Both the position numbers and the translations under genes were made by a program. From an uncultured Eubacteriales bacterium (GTDB taxonomy: Bacteria > Bacillota > Clostridia > Christensenellales > Aristaeellaceae), in contig UQEF01000002.1 of NCBI GenBank assembly GCA_900540045.1, forward strand, positions 46,726 through 110,725: a DNA stretch of 64,000 bases, read 5' to 3'. Position 1 is the stretch's first letter, and every line of letters starts with the position of its first letter. This document shows positions 16,738-24,847 of this stretch, piece by piece. The notes under the pieces were generated by a model. It was not told the origin of the DNA and made no database searches. It saw only the letters and a program-made list of their open reading frames with translations.

Positions 16738-17295
16738 ATGTATCGACAGGTCATCGAAAAAGCCGCCGAAAAAATGAAAAAGACGACTTCCGTTTATCAG
16801 GAGGATCTTCGGTCCATCCGCGCCGGCCGCGCCAATCCGCAGTTTTTGGAGCGCGTAACGGTGGATTATTACGGCGTGCAGACGCCCCTCACCCAGATGG
16901 GCAACATCACTTCGCCCGAACCGCGCATGCTGGTCATCAACGTGTGGGATCAAAAGGCAATCCCGATGGTGGAAAAGGCCATTTTGAAAAGCGATCTGGG
17001 CCTCAACCCCACCAACGACGGCAAGATCATCCGTCTGGTGGTGCCGGAGCTCAACGAGGAGCGCCGCAAGGAACTGACCAAACTGGTGCGCAAGGGTGCG
17101 GAGGAATCCAAAGTGGCCATTCGCTCCATCCGCCGCGACGCCATGGAGCAGTTCAAAAAGCTGGAAAAGGACGGCCTGATTACCGAGGATGACCGCGCCA
17201 AGGCGGAAAAAAAGATGCAGGAAGCCACCGATGCCGCCATCAAGGGCATTGACGAGCTGTCCGCCAAAAAGGAAAAGGAAATCATGGAGGTCTGA
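16738..17295 (+). CDS. frr: Ribosome recycling factor
   Basis: The 185-residue protein has the full length of ribosome recycling factor, which splits post-termination ribosomes with EF-G. The N-terminal helix carries the family motif SIRAGRANP (about residues 28-36), followed by VDYYGVQTPLTQMGNI, and the C-terminal helix has RRDAMEQFKKLEKDG. The ATG at 16738 follows AAGGAGGAACCCC. In most Firmicutes frr follows pyrH, but here pyrH is 14 kb away on the other strand (31243-31959) and followed by argS, so frr has moved and has its own promoter. Confidence 0.97.
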   Translation: MYRQVIEKAAEKMKKTTSVYQEDLRSIRAGRANPQFLERVTVDYYGVQTPLTQMGNITSPEPRMLVINVWDQKAIPMVEKAILKSDLGLNPTNDGKIIRLVVPELNEERRKELTKLVRKGAEESKVAIRSIRRDAMEQFKKLEKDGLITEDDRAKAEKKMQEATDAAIKGIDELSAKKEKEIMEV

Positions 17296-17462
17296 TTCTT
17301 CAGACGCACGGGTTTCAGGGCCGCAGCACCGTATGGCGCGGCCGGGAAAAGGCACAGGGAAACCGCAAGGCTTCCGGATCTGCCGCTCTCGCTGCTGGCT
17401 TCGGATTTTATGGGCGGGTCTGCGCCCCTCCACCCCTCTTTCCAAGGACAATAAGACAAGTT

Positions 17463-17500
17463 AAAATCCCCGACAGCCTGATGGCCGCCGGGGATTTTTT
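17463..17500. terminator. Bidirectional terminator between frr and the foldase gene
   Basis: AAAATCCCCG and CGGGGATTTT pair around a GC-rich loop, with TTTTTT after the stem on the plus strand and T-rich sequence on the minus strand. It serves the two convergent genes. Confidence 0.85.
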
Positions 17501-17518
17501 AGATAGGTCTGGAACGGA

Positions 17519-19069
17519 TCAGGCGGCCGGCGCTTCCGTGGCTTCGGGAGCGGCGGTTTCCTCTGCCGTCTGGGCTTCCGCCTCCGTAGAGGCGGTGGCG
17601 GTATCCTGGGTCTGCGTGGCCTCAAGCTCCGCAATGCTGGGGGTCAAGCCGGTGTAGGTGATATCGGCTTCCGCCATCCAGTTTTCCAGCGTAGCGGTAT
17701 ACAGCTCGTTTTGCTTGCTGGTCAGCAGGCTCTGCCGCTTGGCTTCGCGCTGCTCGTCGGTCATGGGGATGGGCCCGCCTTCCACATCGCCGATATACTT
17801 GACGATATGCACACCATAGCTGCTCAGGTAGGGAGCTGAGACGCCGCCCACGCTGTCAATGCTCATGGCCGCCTCAACAAATTCAGGCACATAGGCGGTC
17901 GAGGCACTGCACACCTCATAGCCGCTGGTCATGTAGGGCTCGGTGGTCATGCCGGGGTCGGAGGCGGTACCGTCCTCGTTGACGCCATAGGTAGCGATCA
18001 GCTCGTCAAAGTCGGCGCCGTCGGCGATCTTCTGGTTGATTTCGTCGATGGTGTCCGCCAGAGAATTGAAGATGGCGGCCTTGGCTTCGTTCACCTGCTC
18101 CTCGGTCACGGGTTCGGGCGTGGCGGTGGGCTCGGCGGTCGCTTCGGTGGCAGCGGTGTCGGTGGTGGTTTCAGCCGTTTCACCGGCGCTCTCCTCAGCG
18201 GCCTGAGCGGCCTCCTGCTGCTCTTCCCAACGGGCCTGTAGATCGGTATAGGTGGTCATCAGCTCGGAGTCCACGGGCAGGAGAATGTGCTTGACCGCGC
18301 GGAAGCCGTCGGGTTTGTACCAGGCATGGTCCAGATTGCTGCTGGTGCCGTAGAGGGCGGCATACATCGCCATCTGATCCACATAGCTGTTGTAGGCTTC
18401 ATAGGCGGCGATGTCGTTTTCGTAGAGCTCCTTGTCAGCCGCGACCAGCGACTGGTACAGATCCTCCACTTCCTGATCGGTCACCGTGGCGTCCTGCACC
18501 ATGACGTCGGCGATCTTGTTGAGCACGCCGTAGCGCTTAAACTCCTCACGCAGGCTTTCAAGGGTGTAGCCCTGATCCTTGTAATAGTTGATGGCCTCTT
18601 CGCGCGCGGCGGCCTTTTCTTCCTCGCTGCTTTCCTCGGTCAGGTCAGGATAGAAATAGGCCTCATAATTCGCAATAGCGTCTTCCCAGTTGGCGTCGGC
18701 CTGGGATTCAAGATCGGCAATTTCCTCATCCGTCAGCTGATCGACGCCAAATTCCTTGGCCTTCTGCTCCATCAGCACCTCTGTAAGCCGGTTTTCCAGC
18801 GCCACGGCGCGGAACAGGTCCACATTGGCCTGCTGGGTCAGGTCGTAGGCGCTGCCATACTGGGAGACCAGACTGGAGTACAGGCTTTTGACCTCGTCCC
18901 AGCTCACTTCCTCACCATTGACGGTGGCCAGCACGTCGGTGTCGTTAAGCTCGGTGACGGCCGTGGTGGCAGTGTCGGTCGCTGCAGCGGCATCCTCGGC
19001 CAGGGCGGCAGTTCCCCACAGCATGCACAGGCACAGAAGCAGGGCAATGGTTTTCCTGATGTTGGTCAT
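17519..19069 (-). CDS. Secreted parvulin-type peptidyl-prolyl isomerase (PrsA/SurA-like)
   Basis: The ATG at 19067-19069 gives 516 residues with a signal peptide cleaved after ALA near residue 24. No lipobox is seen, so the protein is secreted rather than lipid-anchored. A SurA-N-like helical domain (VNGEEVSWDEVKSLY near residue 49) precedes a PpiC domain that starts RAVKHILLPV and resumes with ADFDELIATYGV and SSYGVHIVKYIGD. The two halves of the PpiC domain are split by an Ala/Glu/Thr-rich insert of about 90 residues, and the C-terminus is a similar low-complexity tail. It probably folds exported proteins at the wall. Upstream codons in the open frame lack a ribosome site. Confidence 0.87.
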   Translation of the reverse strand: MTNIRKTIALLLCLCMLWGTAALAEDAAAATDTATTAVTELNDTDVLATVNGEEVSWDEVKSLYSSLVSQYGSAYDLTQQANVDLFRAVALENRLTEVLMEQKAKEFGVDQLTDEEIADLESQADANWEDAIANYEAYFYPDLTEESSEEEKAAAREEAINYYKDQGYTLESLREEFKRYGVLNKIADVMVQDATVTDQEVEDLYQSLVAADKELYENDIAAYEAYNSYVDQMAMYAALYGTSSNLDHAWYKPDGFRAVKHILLPVDSELMTTYTDLQARWEEQQEAAQAAEESAGETAETTTDTAATEATAEPTATPEPVTEEQVNEAKAAIFNSLADTIDEINQKIADGADFDELIATYGVNEDGTASDPGMTTEPYMTSGYEVCSASTAYVPEFVEAAMSIDSVGGVSAPYLSSYGVHIVKYIGDVEGGPIPMTDEQREAKRQSLLTSKQNELYTATLENWMAEADITYTGLTPSIAELEATQTQDTATASTEAEAQTAEETAAPEATEAPAA

Positions 19070-19278
19070 GTTTGCAACGTTCCTTTCCAAAACGGGATTA
19101 TCAAAGGGGGAAGATCCACAGACGCACCGCCCTTGCGGGCGAACGCCCGGCGGTTTGATATCCAAATCATTATGACACACCGCTCATCTTTCCGCAAGGG
19201 TTTTGAGGTCGAAAGGCAGAATGTTACAGACTATTCATACGTTTTTCACAACTGAGGGATTGGCAGGGGGAGGATCGC

Positions 19279-19734
19279 ATGCGCGTCATTATTGAGAAGC
19301 ATGAAAGAAGGCTGACGGTCTTTGAGGGAGAACGGGAGGTGTTCCGCTGCCGCGCGGCGCTGGGACGTGAGCCGGAGGGTCCGAAGCAGCGCGAAGGGGA
19401 TGGGCGTACGCCGGAGGGCGTCTATGTCATCTGTCTGGTCAAGGAGCGGGGCAAGTATGGGCGCAGCCTGGGCCTGTCCTATCCGGGCATACGGGATGCG
19501 CAGGAGGCGCTTTTGCGGGGGGAGATCGACCGGGCTACGTTTTTCGCTGTGGACAAGGCCCATCGCGAGGGCCGCAGGCCCCCATGGGGATCGCCGCTGG
19601 GCGGAGAGATCTATATACATGAGGGAGGAAGCCAATGCGACTGGACCCAGGGGTGTATCGCGCTGGACGCTTCGGACATGGATCGTCTTTTTCCCCTGCG
19701 GGACCGTCTGGAGGCCGTGGAGATCCGGCCCTAG
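19279..19734 (+). CDS. YkuD-type L,D-transpeptidase domain protein
   Basis: The 151-residue protein is a bare YkuD domain. The catalytic region reads IYIHEGGSQCDW followed by TQGCIALDASDMD, with the nucleophilic Cys at about residue 124 and a conserved His upstream. Thr replaces the more usual Ser before the QGC. Such enzymes cross-link peptidoglycan through meso-DAP, but no signal peptide is present, so either export is unusual or the role is cytoplasmic. The start follows GGGGGAGGA. It lies on the opposite strand to the foldase gene, about 210 bases away. Confidence 0.85.
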   Translation: MRVIIEKHERRLTVFEGEREVFRCRAALGREPEGPKQREGDGRTPEGVYVICLVKERGKYGRSLGLSYPGIRDAQEALLRGEIDRATFFAVDKAHREGRRPPWGSPLGGEIYIHEGGSQCDWTQGCIALDASDMDRLFPLRDRLEAVEIRP

Positions 19735-19739
19735 ACAAG

Positions 19740-19768
19740 TTGCATTCCAACGGGCCATCTGCTATACT
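19740..19768 (+). promoter_or_regulatory. Promoter of the structured leader and exporter operon
   Basis: TTGCAT (19740-19745), a 17-base spacer and TATACT (19763-19768). Transcription should start near 19775, about 260 bases before the next start codon. Confidence 0.85.
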
Positions 19769-19774
19769 ACGCGT

Positions 19775-20017
19775 GGCCGCGCAAGGCGCGGTTCAGACGG
19801 CCAATCATTTATGTCAGGAGGTTTGGAGGGCCGCAGATCCGCAACCTCGATCGCCGCAGAGAGCGCTCAGTGCGCGCTCCGCCCGTTTCGGTTGATTTCT
19901 GCGGGCCGTTCTGCGCATCAGCCCACAGAGCTGATGCTTCCCTCCGTCCCTTCCGGTGAGAGCCCGGATCTACCGTACCGGTCCCTGGATTCGGAAGCCT
20001 TACACAAGGTTTTTTGA
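19775..20017 (+). ncRNA. Candidate structured leader RNA or small RNA
   Basis: Between a good promoter and the ThrE-like gene lies about 240 bases with no coding sense and many inverted repeats: CCGCGC/GCGCGG near the 5' end, a long-range GGGCCGCAGA/TCTGCGGGCC pairing with one mismatch, an inner GAGCGC/GCGCGCTC hairpin, and a perfect GCATCAGC/GCTGATGC hairpin. It ends with a weak AAGCCTT/AAGGTTT stem running into TTTTTT, just before the ribosome site of the next gene. This could be a leader with an attenuator or a free small RNA. I could not match it to a riboswitch class I know. Confidence 0.5.
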
Positions 20018-20032
20018 AGGAGGTTGCGCGGC

Positions 20033-21271
20033 ATGAGCGCAGCGTGGCGCACCCGGATTTTAAGTCTGGCGGGGCGCATTATCTTGGAAAACGGCGGTGA
20101 AACCTACCGCGCCGAGGATACGGTAACGCGCATGGCGCGCGCAATGGGCATGACCGAGGTGGACGTATTCGGCATTCCCAGCGGCCTGTTCATCTCCTAT
20201 ACGGACGAGTGCGGAGAGCGGGAAACCTCGGTATGCCGGATTTTTCTTCATGGCACCCACCTGGCAAGGGTGGACCGGGTCAATCAGATCAGCCGGCGGC
20301 TGGCTGAAGGTTCCCTTGCGCCGGAAGCGGTGATGGATGCGCTGCGGGAGGCGGCCTGCCTGGGAGAGAATATGGCGGTGTGGTATGCGCCGGCCGTGGC
20401 CTTTCTTACCGCCGCCGGATTTGCCGTGATGTTTGCCGGCGGATGGGTGGACATGATCGTGGGCGGCATTTGTGCGGCGCTGACGATGCTGGTGCCGCGT
20501 CTTTTGGGGCGGCGCGATTCGGGCGGCATGAGCAGCGTGCTGCTGGGCGGCATATTGTGCGCGCTGATTCCGCTGGTGTTTCATGCGCTGACCGGGCTGG
20601 GCGTGGTAGAGGCGATGATCGCCAGCGCCATCATGCCTCTGGTGCCGGGCCTGAGCATGACCAACGCCGTGCAGGATCTCCTTCGGGGCGATATGGTTTC
20701 GGGTGTGACGCATGCGGCGCGCGCCGTGATGATTGCGGCGATGCTGGCGGGCGGCGCGCTCATCGGTACGCACATGAGCAGCTGGATGGGACTGGCGGAT
20801 TCGCCGCTGACAAGTCCGGACACCCTGCCCTTTGACCTGCGCACAGCGGGCGTGCTGCTGGCAAGCAGCCTGCTGGCGGGCGGAGGATTTGGCGCGCTGC
20901 TCTACGCGCCGCGAAAGGCCATCATCTGGGGCGGGCTGCTCGGGTCCGCGGGGTATCTTTGCTACTGGGCGGCGATGGAATGTGGCGCCGCTGAGACCGC
21001 CGCGATGTTTATCGGCGCACTGGTTGCGGCGCTGGGCGCCCAGATCGCCGCGCGCCGGCTGAAGATGATTGCCACAGTGTTTGTGACCATCGCCATTTTA
21101 CCGCTCGTACCGGGCGTGGGGCTCTACCGCGCCATGAGCGCGCTGGCTACTGGCGATATGATGGCGGGGGCATCCATCGCCGTCCATACCATGGCGCTGA
21201 TTTTGATGATCGCGCTGGGCATCGGCCTGGGCACGGCGCTGGTAGGTGCGGACCGGGGCGCGAAACACTGA
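20033..21271 (+). CDS. Threonine/serine exporter family protein (ThrE; YjjP-YjjB fusion)
   Basis: The 412-residue protein joins the two parts of the ThrE family: an N-terminal DUF1212 domain (soluble start with GETYRAEDTV and FGIPSGLFIS, then five helices to about residue 250) and a C-terminal DUF3815-like domain with five more helices. In many bacteria these are separate genes (yjjP and yjjB). Family members export threonine, serine or succinate. The ATG at 20033 stands 9 bases after GAAGGAGG; a TTG at 20024 is too close to it. It is preceded by a structured leader and followed 20 bases later by another membrane protein gene. Confidence 0.85.
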   Translation: MSAAWRTRILSLAGRIILENGGETYRAEDTVTRMARAMGMTEVDVFGIPSGLFISYTDECGERETSVCRIFLHGTHLARVDRVNQISRRLAEGSLAPEAVMDALREAACLGENMAVWYAPAVAFLTAAGFAVMFAGGWVDMIVGGICAALTMLVPRLLGRRDSGGMSSVLLGGILCALIPLVFHALTGLGVVEAMIASAIMPLVPGLSMTNAVQDLLRGDMVSGVTHAARAVMIAAMLAGGALIGTHMSSWMGLADSPLTSPDTLPFDLRTAGVLLASSLLAGGGFGALLYAPRKAIIWGGLLGSAGYLCYWAAMECGAAETAAMFIGALVAALGAQIAARRLKMIATVFVTIAILPLVPGVGLYRAMSALATGDMMAGASIAVHTMALILMIALGIGLGTALVGADRGAKH

Positions 21272-21291
21272 AGATGAGGAGAGCATAAGCC

Positions 21292-22578
21292 ATGACGCAT
21301 ACGCTGGAAAAACCCTCCGCCACAAGCGCGGGGCTGATGAACGCTTCGATGCTGCTCTATCTGTTCTGGCTGCTGCTGCCCGCGGTGCAGACCACCGGGC
21401 GGGCCGTTACGGGCGCGGCTGCGGTGGCGCTGTTTGGCGTAGGTGTGCTGCTGGATGGGTCATGGCTCAAGGCGCACGGCTGGCGCACGCTGTTGCGCGC
21501 GGTCTGCGCCGCGCTGATGCCTGTAATCCTGCGCGTGTTTCTGGCCCGGGGAGGAGAAAACGGGGCAGGGTTTTATGTGCAGCAGGCCATGTTCTGGTTT
21601 CCGGTGGTTTTTGCGGGCTATGCGCGGGAACGGGACGACAGCCGCCTGTGGCGCTGGGTGCGCCCGCTTCTGCTGTCAGTGGTTACCGTGACCACGCTCA
21701 CCACCATCGGCTGGCTCATTCAGGGCATGCTGCGCGGCGGGCGCGTGTATGCCTATTCCCGCTCGCTGGGCTACGGGGCCGGGGGCGAAGCACAGGAAGC
21801 CTATCTCAAGGAGCTGATGCTGCGCAATATCGGAGGCTATGACTTTGTCTATGCCACGGTGGCGGCTTTGCCTCTGACATGCCTGGGCATCCAGCGCAGC
21901 GGCGGCTGGCGGCGCGCGGCTTTCTGCGCGCTGCTGGCGGCTCAGGCGGTGATGGTGGCGCTGTCGCAATATACCTATGCCATGCTGTTTGCGGCAGGCA
22001 TTCTGGTGGTAGAGGGCCTCGCGCTGGTGGTGCGCTCCGCCTCGCGCGGACGCGTAGGGCTGGGTGCGTCCCTCCTGTGGGGAGGGCTGCCGCTTCTGGC
22101 GGCGTTTCTGCTGCGCATGCCGCTGACCGCGCTGGCGGCTAATGTGTGTGAAGGGCTGGGACTTAGCAATTTTGCCTTCAGCTTCCGTCAGCTGCTCCTG
22201 GCACTTGAGGGCGGCGCCACCAGCGCCGATTCCCGACTCGGATATTATCTGACGGCGCTGGAAGGCTTCGCGCGCTCGCCGATTACGGGCAGTATGTTTG
22301 GCGGCGAAAAACTGCTCAGCCAGCACAGCGACATTCTGGACGCGATGAGCGGCACGGGTGTGCTGGGCACGGCGCTGATGGGCGGCATGGTATGGCTGAT
22401 GGGACGCGGGGCCTTGCGAGACCTGAAAAAAAGTCCCGCCAGGGCACATCTGGTCCTGACGGGGATTGCGGTGGGTGTGACTGCGCTGCTGGGCACGGTG
22501 GTGTACAGCCGGGATATAGCGGCTGTGACGATGATGGGCGCGCTGCTGATTCTGGAGGGTGACGCGAAGCGGGCGTGA
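21292..22578 (+). CDS. Polytopic membrane protein, O-antigen ligase/polymerase-like
   Basis: The 428-residue protein has about eleven hydrophobic helices. Near residue 345 the sequence LSQHSDILDAMSGTGVLGT matches the pattern His-x-x-x-Leu followed by Gly-x-x-Gly seen in the Wzy/WaaL region of O-antigen ligase-like proteins. This is the only family hint, so a role in polymer joining at the outer membrane face is tentative. It is probably cotranscribed with the ThrE-like gene. The base composition matches its neighbours. Confidence 0.6.
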   Translation: MTHTLEKPSATSAGLMNASMLLYLFWLLLPAVQTTGRAVTGAAAVALFGVGVLLDGSWLKAHGWRTLLRAVCAALMPVILRVFLARGGENGAGFYVQQAMFWFPVVFAGYARERDDSRLWRWVRPLLLSVVTVTTLTTIGWLIQGMLRGGRVYAYSRSLGYGAGGEAQEAYLKELMLRNIGGYDFVYATVAALPLTCLGIQRSGGWRRAAFCALLAAQAVMVALSQYTYAMLFAAGILVVEGLALVVRSASRGRVGLGASLLWGGLPLLAAFLLRMPLTALAANVCEGLGLSNFAFSFRQLLLALEGGATSADSRLGYYLTALEGFARSPITGSMFGGEKLLSQHSDILDAMSGTGVLGTALMGGMVWLMGRGALRDLKKSPARAHLVLTGIAVGVTALLGTVVYSRDIAAVTMMGALLILEGDAKRA

Positions 22579-22595
22579 GGACGGAGAAGCCGTCC

Positions 22596-23312
22596 TTACG
22601 GGCTGTTCCGATCAGGCGCGCCGCTTTCGGCAGGACAGACCTCGCGCACGGTCAGCACGCCTTCCTCGACGGTGAAGCGCACGTTGCAACCGGCAAAAAG
22701 CAGGCCGTAGACCCGACCGGATTCGTGCTGATAGCCGGGACGGGGGTCCTGCGCCAGCGTATTGAGAAGCGCCTGCCGCTTGTCCGGCGGGACAGACGCA
22801 AGGACCCCGGCAGAGGCCTGCACTTCCAGCGCGGCCTGTGGACCGGGGGCAAAGCCGCCCCGCGCATCCGGATGGCTGTCGGTATAGGGCAGATAGGGCT
22901 TGATATCCAAGATCGGGGTGCCGTCCATCAGGTCGGCGCCGCATACGTGCAAAACGGGCCCCAGCACGGGGTCCGTTTCAATTCGCTCCAGCCGCACGGA
23001 GGACAGGCCGATGGGATTGGGCCGAAACGGCGATCGCGTGGCAAAAACGCCCATGCGCCGGTTGCCGCCCAGCTTCGGCGGCCGCACCGTGGGCGACCAG
23101 TCCCTTCCCATGCACTGGGAAAACTGCCAGATCAGCCAGAGATGGCTGAACCCGTCCAGCCCGCGAAGCGCGTCGGAATTTCGATATTCCGGTTCGAATA
23201 TCACGCGGGCCGTCAGGCTGTCCACCAGCCCGCTTTGGCGCGGAATACCAAATTTGGCTCCAAAATCGCTGCGGATGCGCGCGATAATATGGACCGTCAT
23301 GCTTTCGCTCAT
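22596..23312 (-). CDS. tRNA (adenine(37)-N6)-methyltransferase TrmO-like (TsaA/YaeB)
   Basis: The 238-residue protein fits the TsaA/YaeB (UPF0066) family, whose Escherichia coli member TrmO methylates N6-threonylcarbamoyl-A37 of tRNA-Thr. Visible motifs are FGIPRQSGLV (about residues 18-27), LDGFSHLWLIWQFSQ (about 50-64), and the family core VFATRSPFRPNPIGLSSVRL. A C-terminal extension is typical of TrmO. The ATG at 23310-23312 overlaps the stop of the upstream gene as ATGA, which suggests coupled translation. Confidence 0.9.
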   Translation of the reverse strand: MSESMTVHIIARIRSDFGAKFGIPRQSGLVDSLTARVIFEPEYRNSDALRGLDGFSHLWLIWQFSQCMGRDWSPTVRPPKLGGNRRMGVFATRSPFRPNPIGLSSVRLERIETDPVLGPVLHVCGADLMDGTPILDIKPYLPYTDSHPDARGGFAPGPQAALEVQASAGVLASVPPDKRQALLNTLAQDPRPGYQHESGRVYGLLFAGCNVRFTVEEGVLTVREVCPAESGAPDRNSP

Positions 23313-23869
23313 GGCTGGGCGTCCCCTTCGTCCCCATCCAGCAGCTCCACCAGCGACAGGCTGCGAATGTGCCACTGGTTGTTTTCCTTGACCATGGTGG
23401 CCGTATAGCGCCCTCCCTGCCACTTGGGGGGTGATTCATAGCCTTCGCCATACAGCGCACGCGCCGCCTCCGCATAGTCGCCATTCACCCGTCCGTCGAT
23501 GCGGGGAATGGTTTCGATAAATTCCACGCGCGCGGTGCTCTCCCACGGCCAGCACCACATCCAGGTCATTTCCAGCCTGTGGTCGATGCCGCGTATGGTG
23601 TAATAGCTATAGGGACTACGCCCATCAATGGCCAGCAGCAGGTTTTCATCCCGCTGCAGGTAGCTGCCCTGAAAGAACTTGGTCAGATCCGACGGCGATT
23701 CGCCCATCATGATGACCTGAGCACGCTTGGCCATGCCGTCCTTGAGCACGATATAGATATTGGAGGCGTTCATGGCATAGTAAAACGTAACCGTAAACAG
23801 CCCCAACAGCACCGTAATCAGCAGCAGCCTTCCCGCCAGATACCAGATAAATCGGCGCAGCTTGCGCAT
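23309..23869 (-). CDS. Single-pass membrane protein of unknown function
   Basis: I do not recognise the family. The ATG at 23867-23869, preceded by GGGGAGGAGG, gives 186 residues: a short basic N-terminus (MRKLRRF), one membrane helix (about residues 8-32) and an extracytoplasmic domain rich in Trp, Tyr and Arg. The open frame extends 62 codons upstream through the promoter and is not used. It ends in ATGA overlap with the trmO-like gene, so the two are translated together. A regulatory link between them is not obvious. Confidence 0.7.
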   Translation of the reverse strand: MRKLRRFIWYLAGRLLLITVLLGLFTVTFYYAMNASNIYIVLKDGMAKRAQVIMMGESPSDLTKFFQGSYLQRDENLLLAIDGRSPYSYYTIRGIDHRLEMTWMWCWPWESTARVEFIETIPRIDGRVNGDYAEAARALYGEGYESPPKWQGGRYTATMVKENNQWHIRSLSLVELLDGDEGDAQP

Positions 23870-23905
23870 ACGGCATGCCTCCTCCCCTTCAAAAAGCGTG
23901 CCACC

Positions 23906-23934
23906 ATTATAGCAAAGCGCGGGCGTTTTCGCAA
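23906..23934 (-). promoter_or_regulatory. Promoter of the membrane protein-trmO operon
   Basis: Minus-strand TTGCGA (23929-23934), a 17-base spacer and TATAAT (23906-23911). Confidence 0.8.
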
Positions 23935-23966
23935 TCGAGGGAAAGGGTTGGCATTGTAAAACCGGG

Positions 23967-23995
23967 TTGCGCAAAGTGCGAACTAGTGGTATCAT
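23967..23995 (+). promoter_or_regulatory. Promoter of the gph-like gene
   Basis: TTGCGC (23967-23972), a 17-base spacer and TATCAT (23990-23995), back to back with the promoter at 23906-23934. Confidence 0.7.
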
Positions 23996-24029
23996 GCCGG
24001 TGACGAAAGTCAGGGGAGGGACCTTTTGA

Positions 24030-24710
24030 ATGCGTAAACGGTATGAAACGGTCATTTATGACCTGGACGGAACGCTGCTCAACACACTGGAGGATCTGGC
24101 CAATGCGGTCAACCATGCGATGAGAGAAAGCGGCTATCCCGAACGCACATCGGAAGAGGTATGCCGCTTTGTAGGAAACGGCGTGGGCCAGCTGATCCAT
24201 CGTGCGCTGCCGGCGTCCGCCGACGGCGACGAGGAAGCCTTCGAGGAAACCCTGCAGGCGTTTAAGAGCTATTATGCGCGCCACAACAATGATACCACGG
24301 CTCCTTATGACGGGATTGAGGCGCTGCTGGAGCGCCTCAATCAGGCGGGCGTACGCCAGGCGATCGTTTCCAACAAGAATGACCCCAACGTCAAGGCGCT
24401 CACTCGGGATTATTTCAGCCGCTGGATTCCCCTGGCGGTGGGAGAACAGGAGGGCGTGCGCCGCAAGCCCGCTCCGGATACGGTCCTCAGGGTGATGGAG
24501 GAATGGGGCTGCAAGCCCTCCGAAGTGCTCTATGTCGGCGACAGCGACGTGGATGTGGAAACTGCCCGTAATGCCGGAGTGGACGGTGCGGCGGTCTGCT
24601 GGGGATTCCGCACAGAGGACGAGCTGCGCGCCGCAGGCGCTGCGAACCTGTTCCATACGCCTAAGCAGCTGGGTGATTACATTTTGGGCATCTCATCTGA
24701 AAAACGTTAA
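24030..24710 (+). CDS. HAD-family phosphoglycolate phosphatase-like hydrolase
   Basis: The 226-residue protein is a HAD subfamily IA hydrolase. Motif I is YDLDGTLLNT (residues 9-18, nucleophile Asp10), followed by a helical cap typical of Gph. Motif II Ser lies in IVSNKND, the motif III Lys in RRKPAPDTV, and motif IV is YVGDSDVDVETA. Gph removes 2-phosphoglycolate formed by DNA repair or oxygenase activity, but related enzymes hydrolyse other sugar phosphates, so the substrate is open. It has its own promoter and terminator. Confidence 0.87.
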   Translation: MRKRYETVIYDLDGTLLNTLEDLANAVNHAMRESGYPERTSEEVCRFVGNGVGQLIHRALPASADGDEEAFEETLQAFKSYYARHNNDTTAPYDGIEALLERLNQAGVRQAIVSNKNDPNVKALTRDYFSRWIPLAVGEQEGVRRKPAPDTVLRVMEEWGCKPSEVLYVGDSDVDVETARNAGVDGAAVCWGFRTEDELRAAGAANLFHTPKQLGDYILGISSEKR

Positions 24711-24737
24711 AAAACGAAGAAAAAAGATGATTTCGTC

Positions 24738-24777
24738 AGCATCAGCCGCCATTTCGAATGTGGCTGATGCTATTTTT
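24738..24777 (+). terminator. Terminator of the gph-like gene
   Basis: AGCATCAGCC (24738-24747) pairs with GGCTGATGCT (24762-24771), followed by ATTTTT. Confidence 0.88.
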
Positions 24778-24791
24778 GACCTTCTTTGATG
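24775..24791 (+). promoter_or_regulatory. Degenerate CtsR-type box upstream of hsp20
   Basis: TTTGACC, three bases, TTTGATG. Read on the minus strand this is one perfect CtsR heptad (GGTCAAA) and one with two mismatches. It lies just upstream of the main operator at 24812-24828. Confidence 0.5.
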
Positions 24792-24811
24792 AATCAATCG
24801 TGATTTTCAAA

Positions 24812-24828
24812 TTTGACTATCTTTGACT
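24812..24828 (+). promoter_or_regulatory. CtsR-type operator of hsp20
   Basis: TTTGACTATCTTTGACT is a perfect match, on the minus strand, to the CtsR consensus of two RGTCAAA heptads three bases apart. It covers the -35 box and most of the promoter spacer. Confidence 0.88.
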
Positions 24829-24841
24829 AATTAGGTATACT
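24813..24841 (+). promoter_or_regulatory. Promoter of hsp20
   Basis: TTGACT (24813-24818), a 17-base spacer and TATACT (24836-24841). Transcription should start near 24848. The -35 box lies within the CtsR operator. Confidence 0.88.
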
Positions 24842-24847
24842 AACAGC

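Noticed and set aside
19930-19975. A resemblance to part of the FMN riboswitch (CCGGTGAGAGCCCGGAT)
   Set aside because: The conserved 5' half of the FMN element is missing, and the gene downstream is an exporter without a link to riboflavin.
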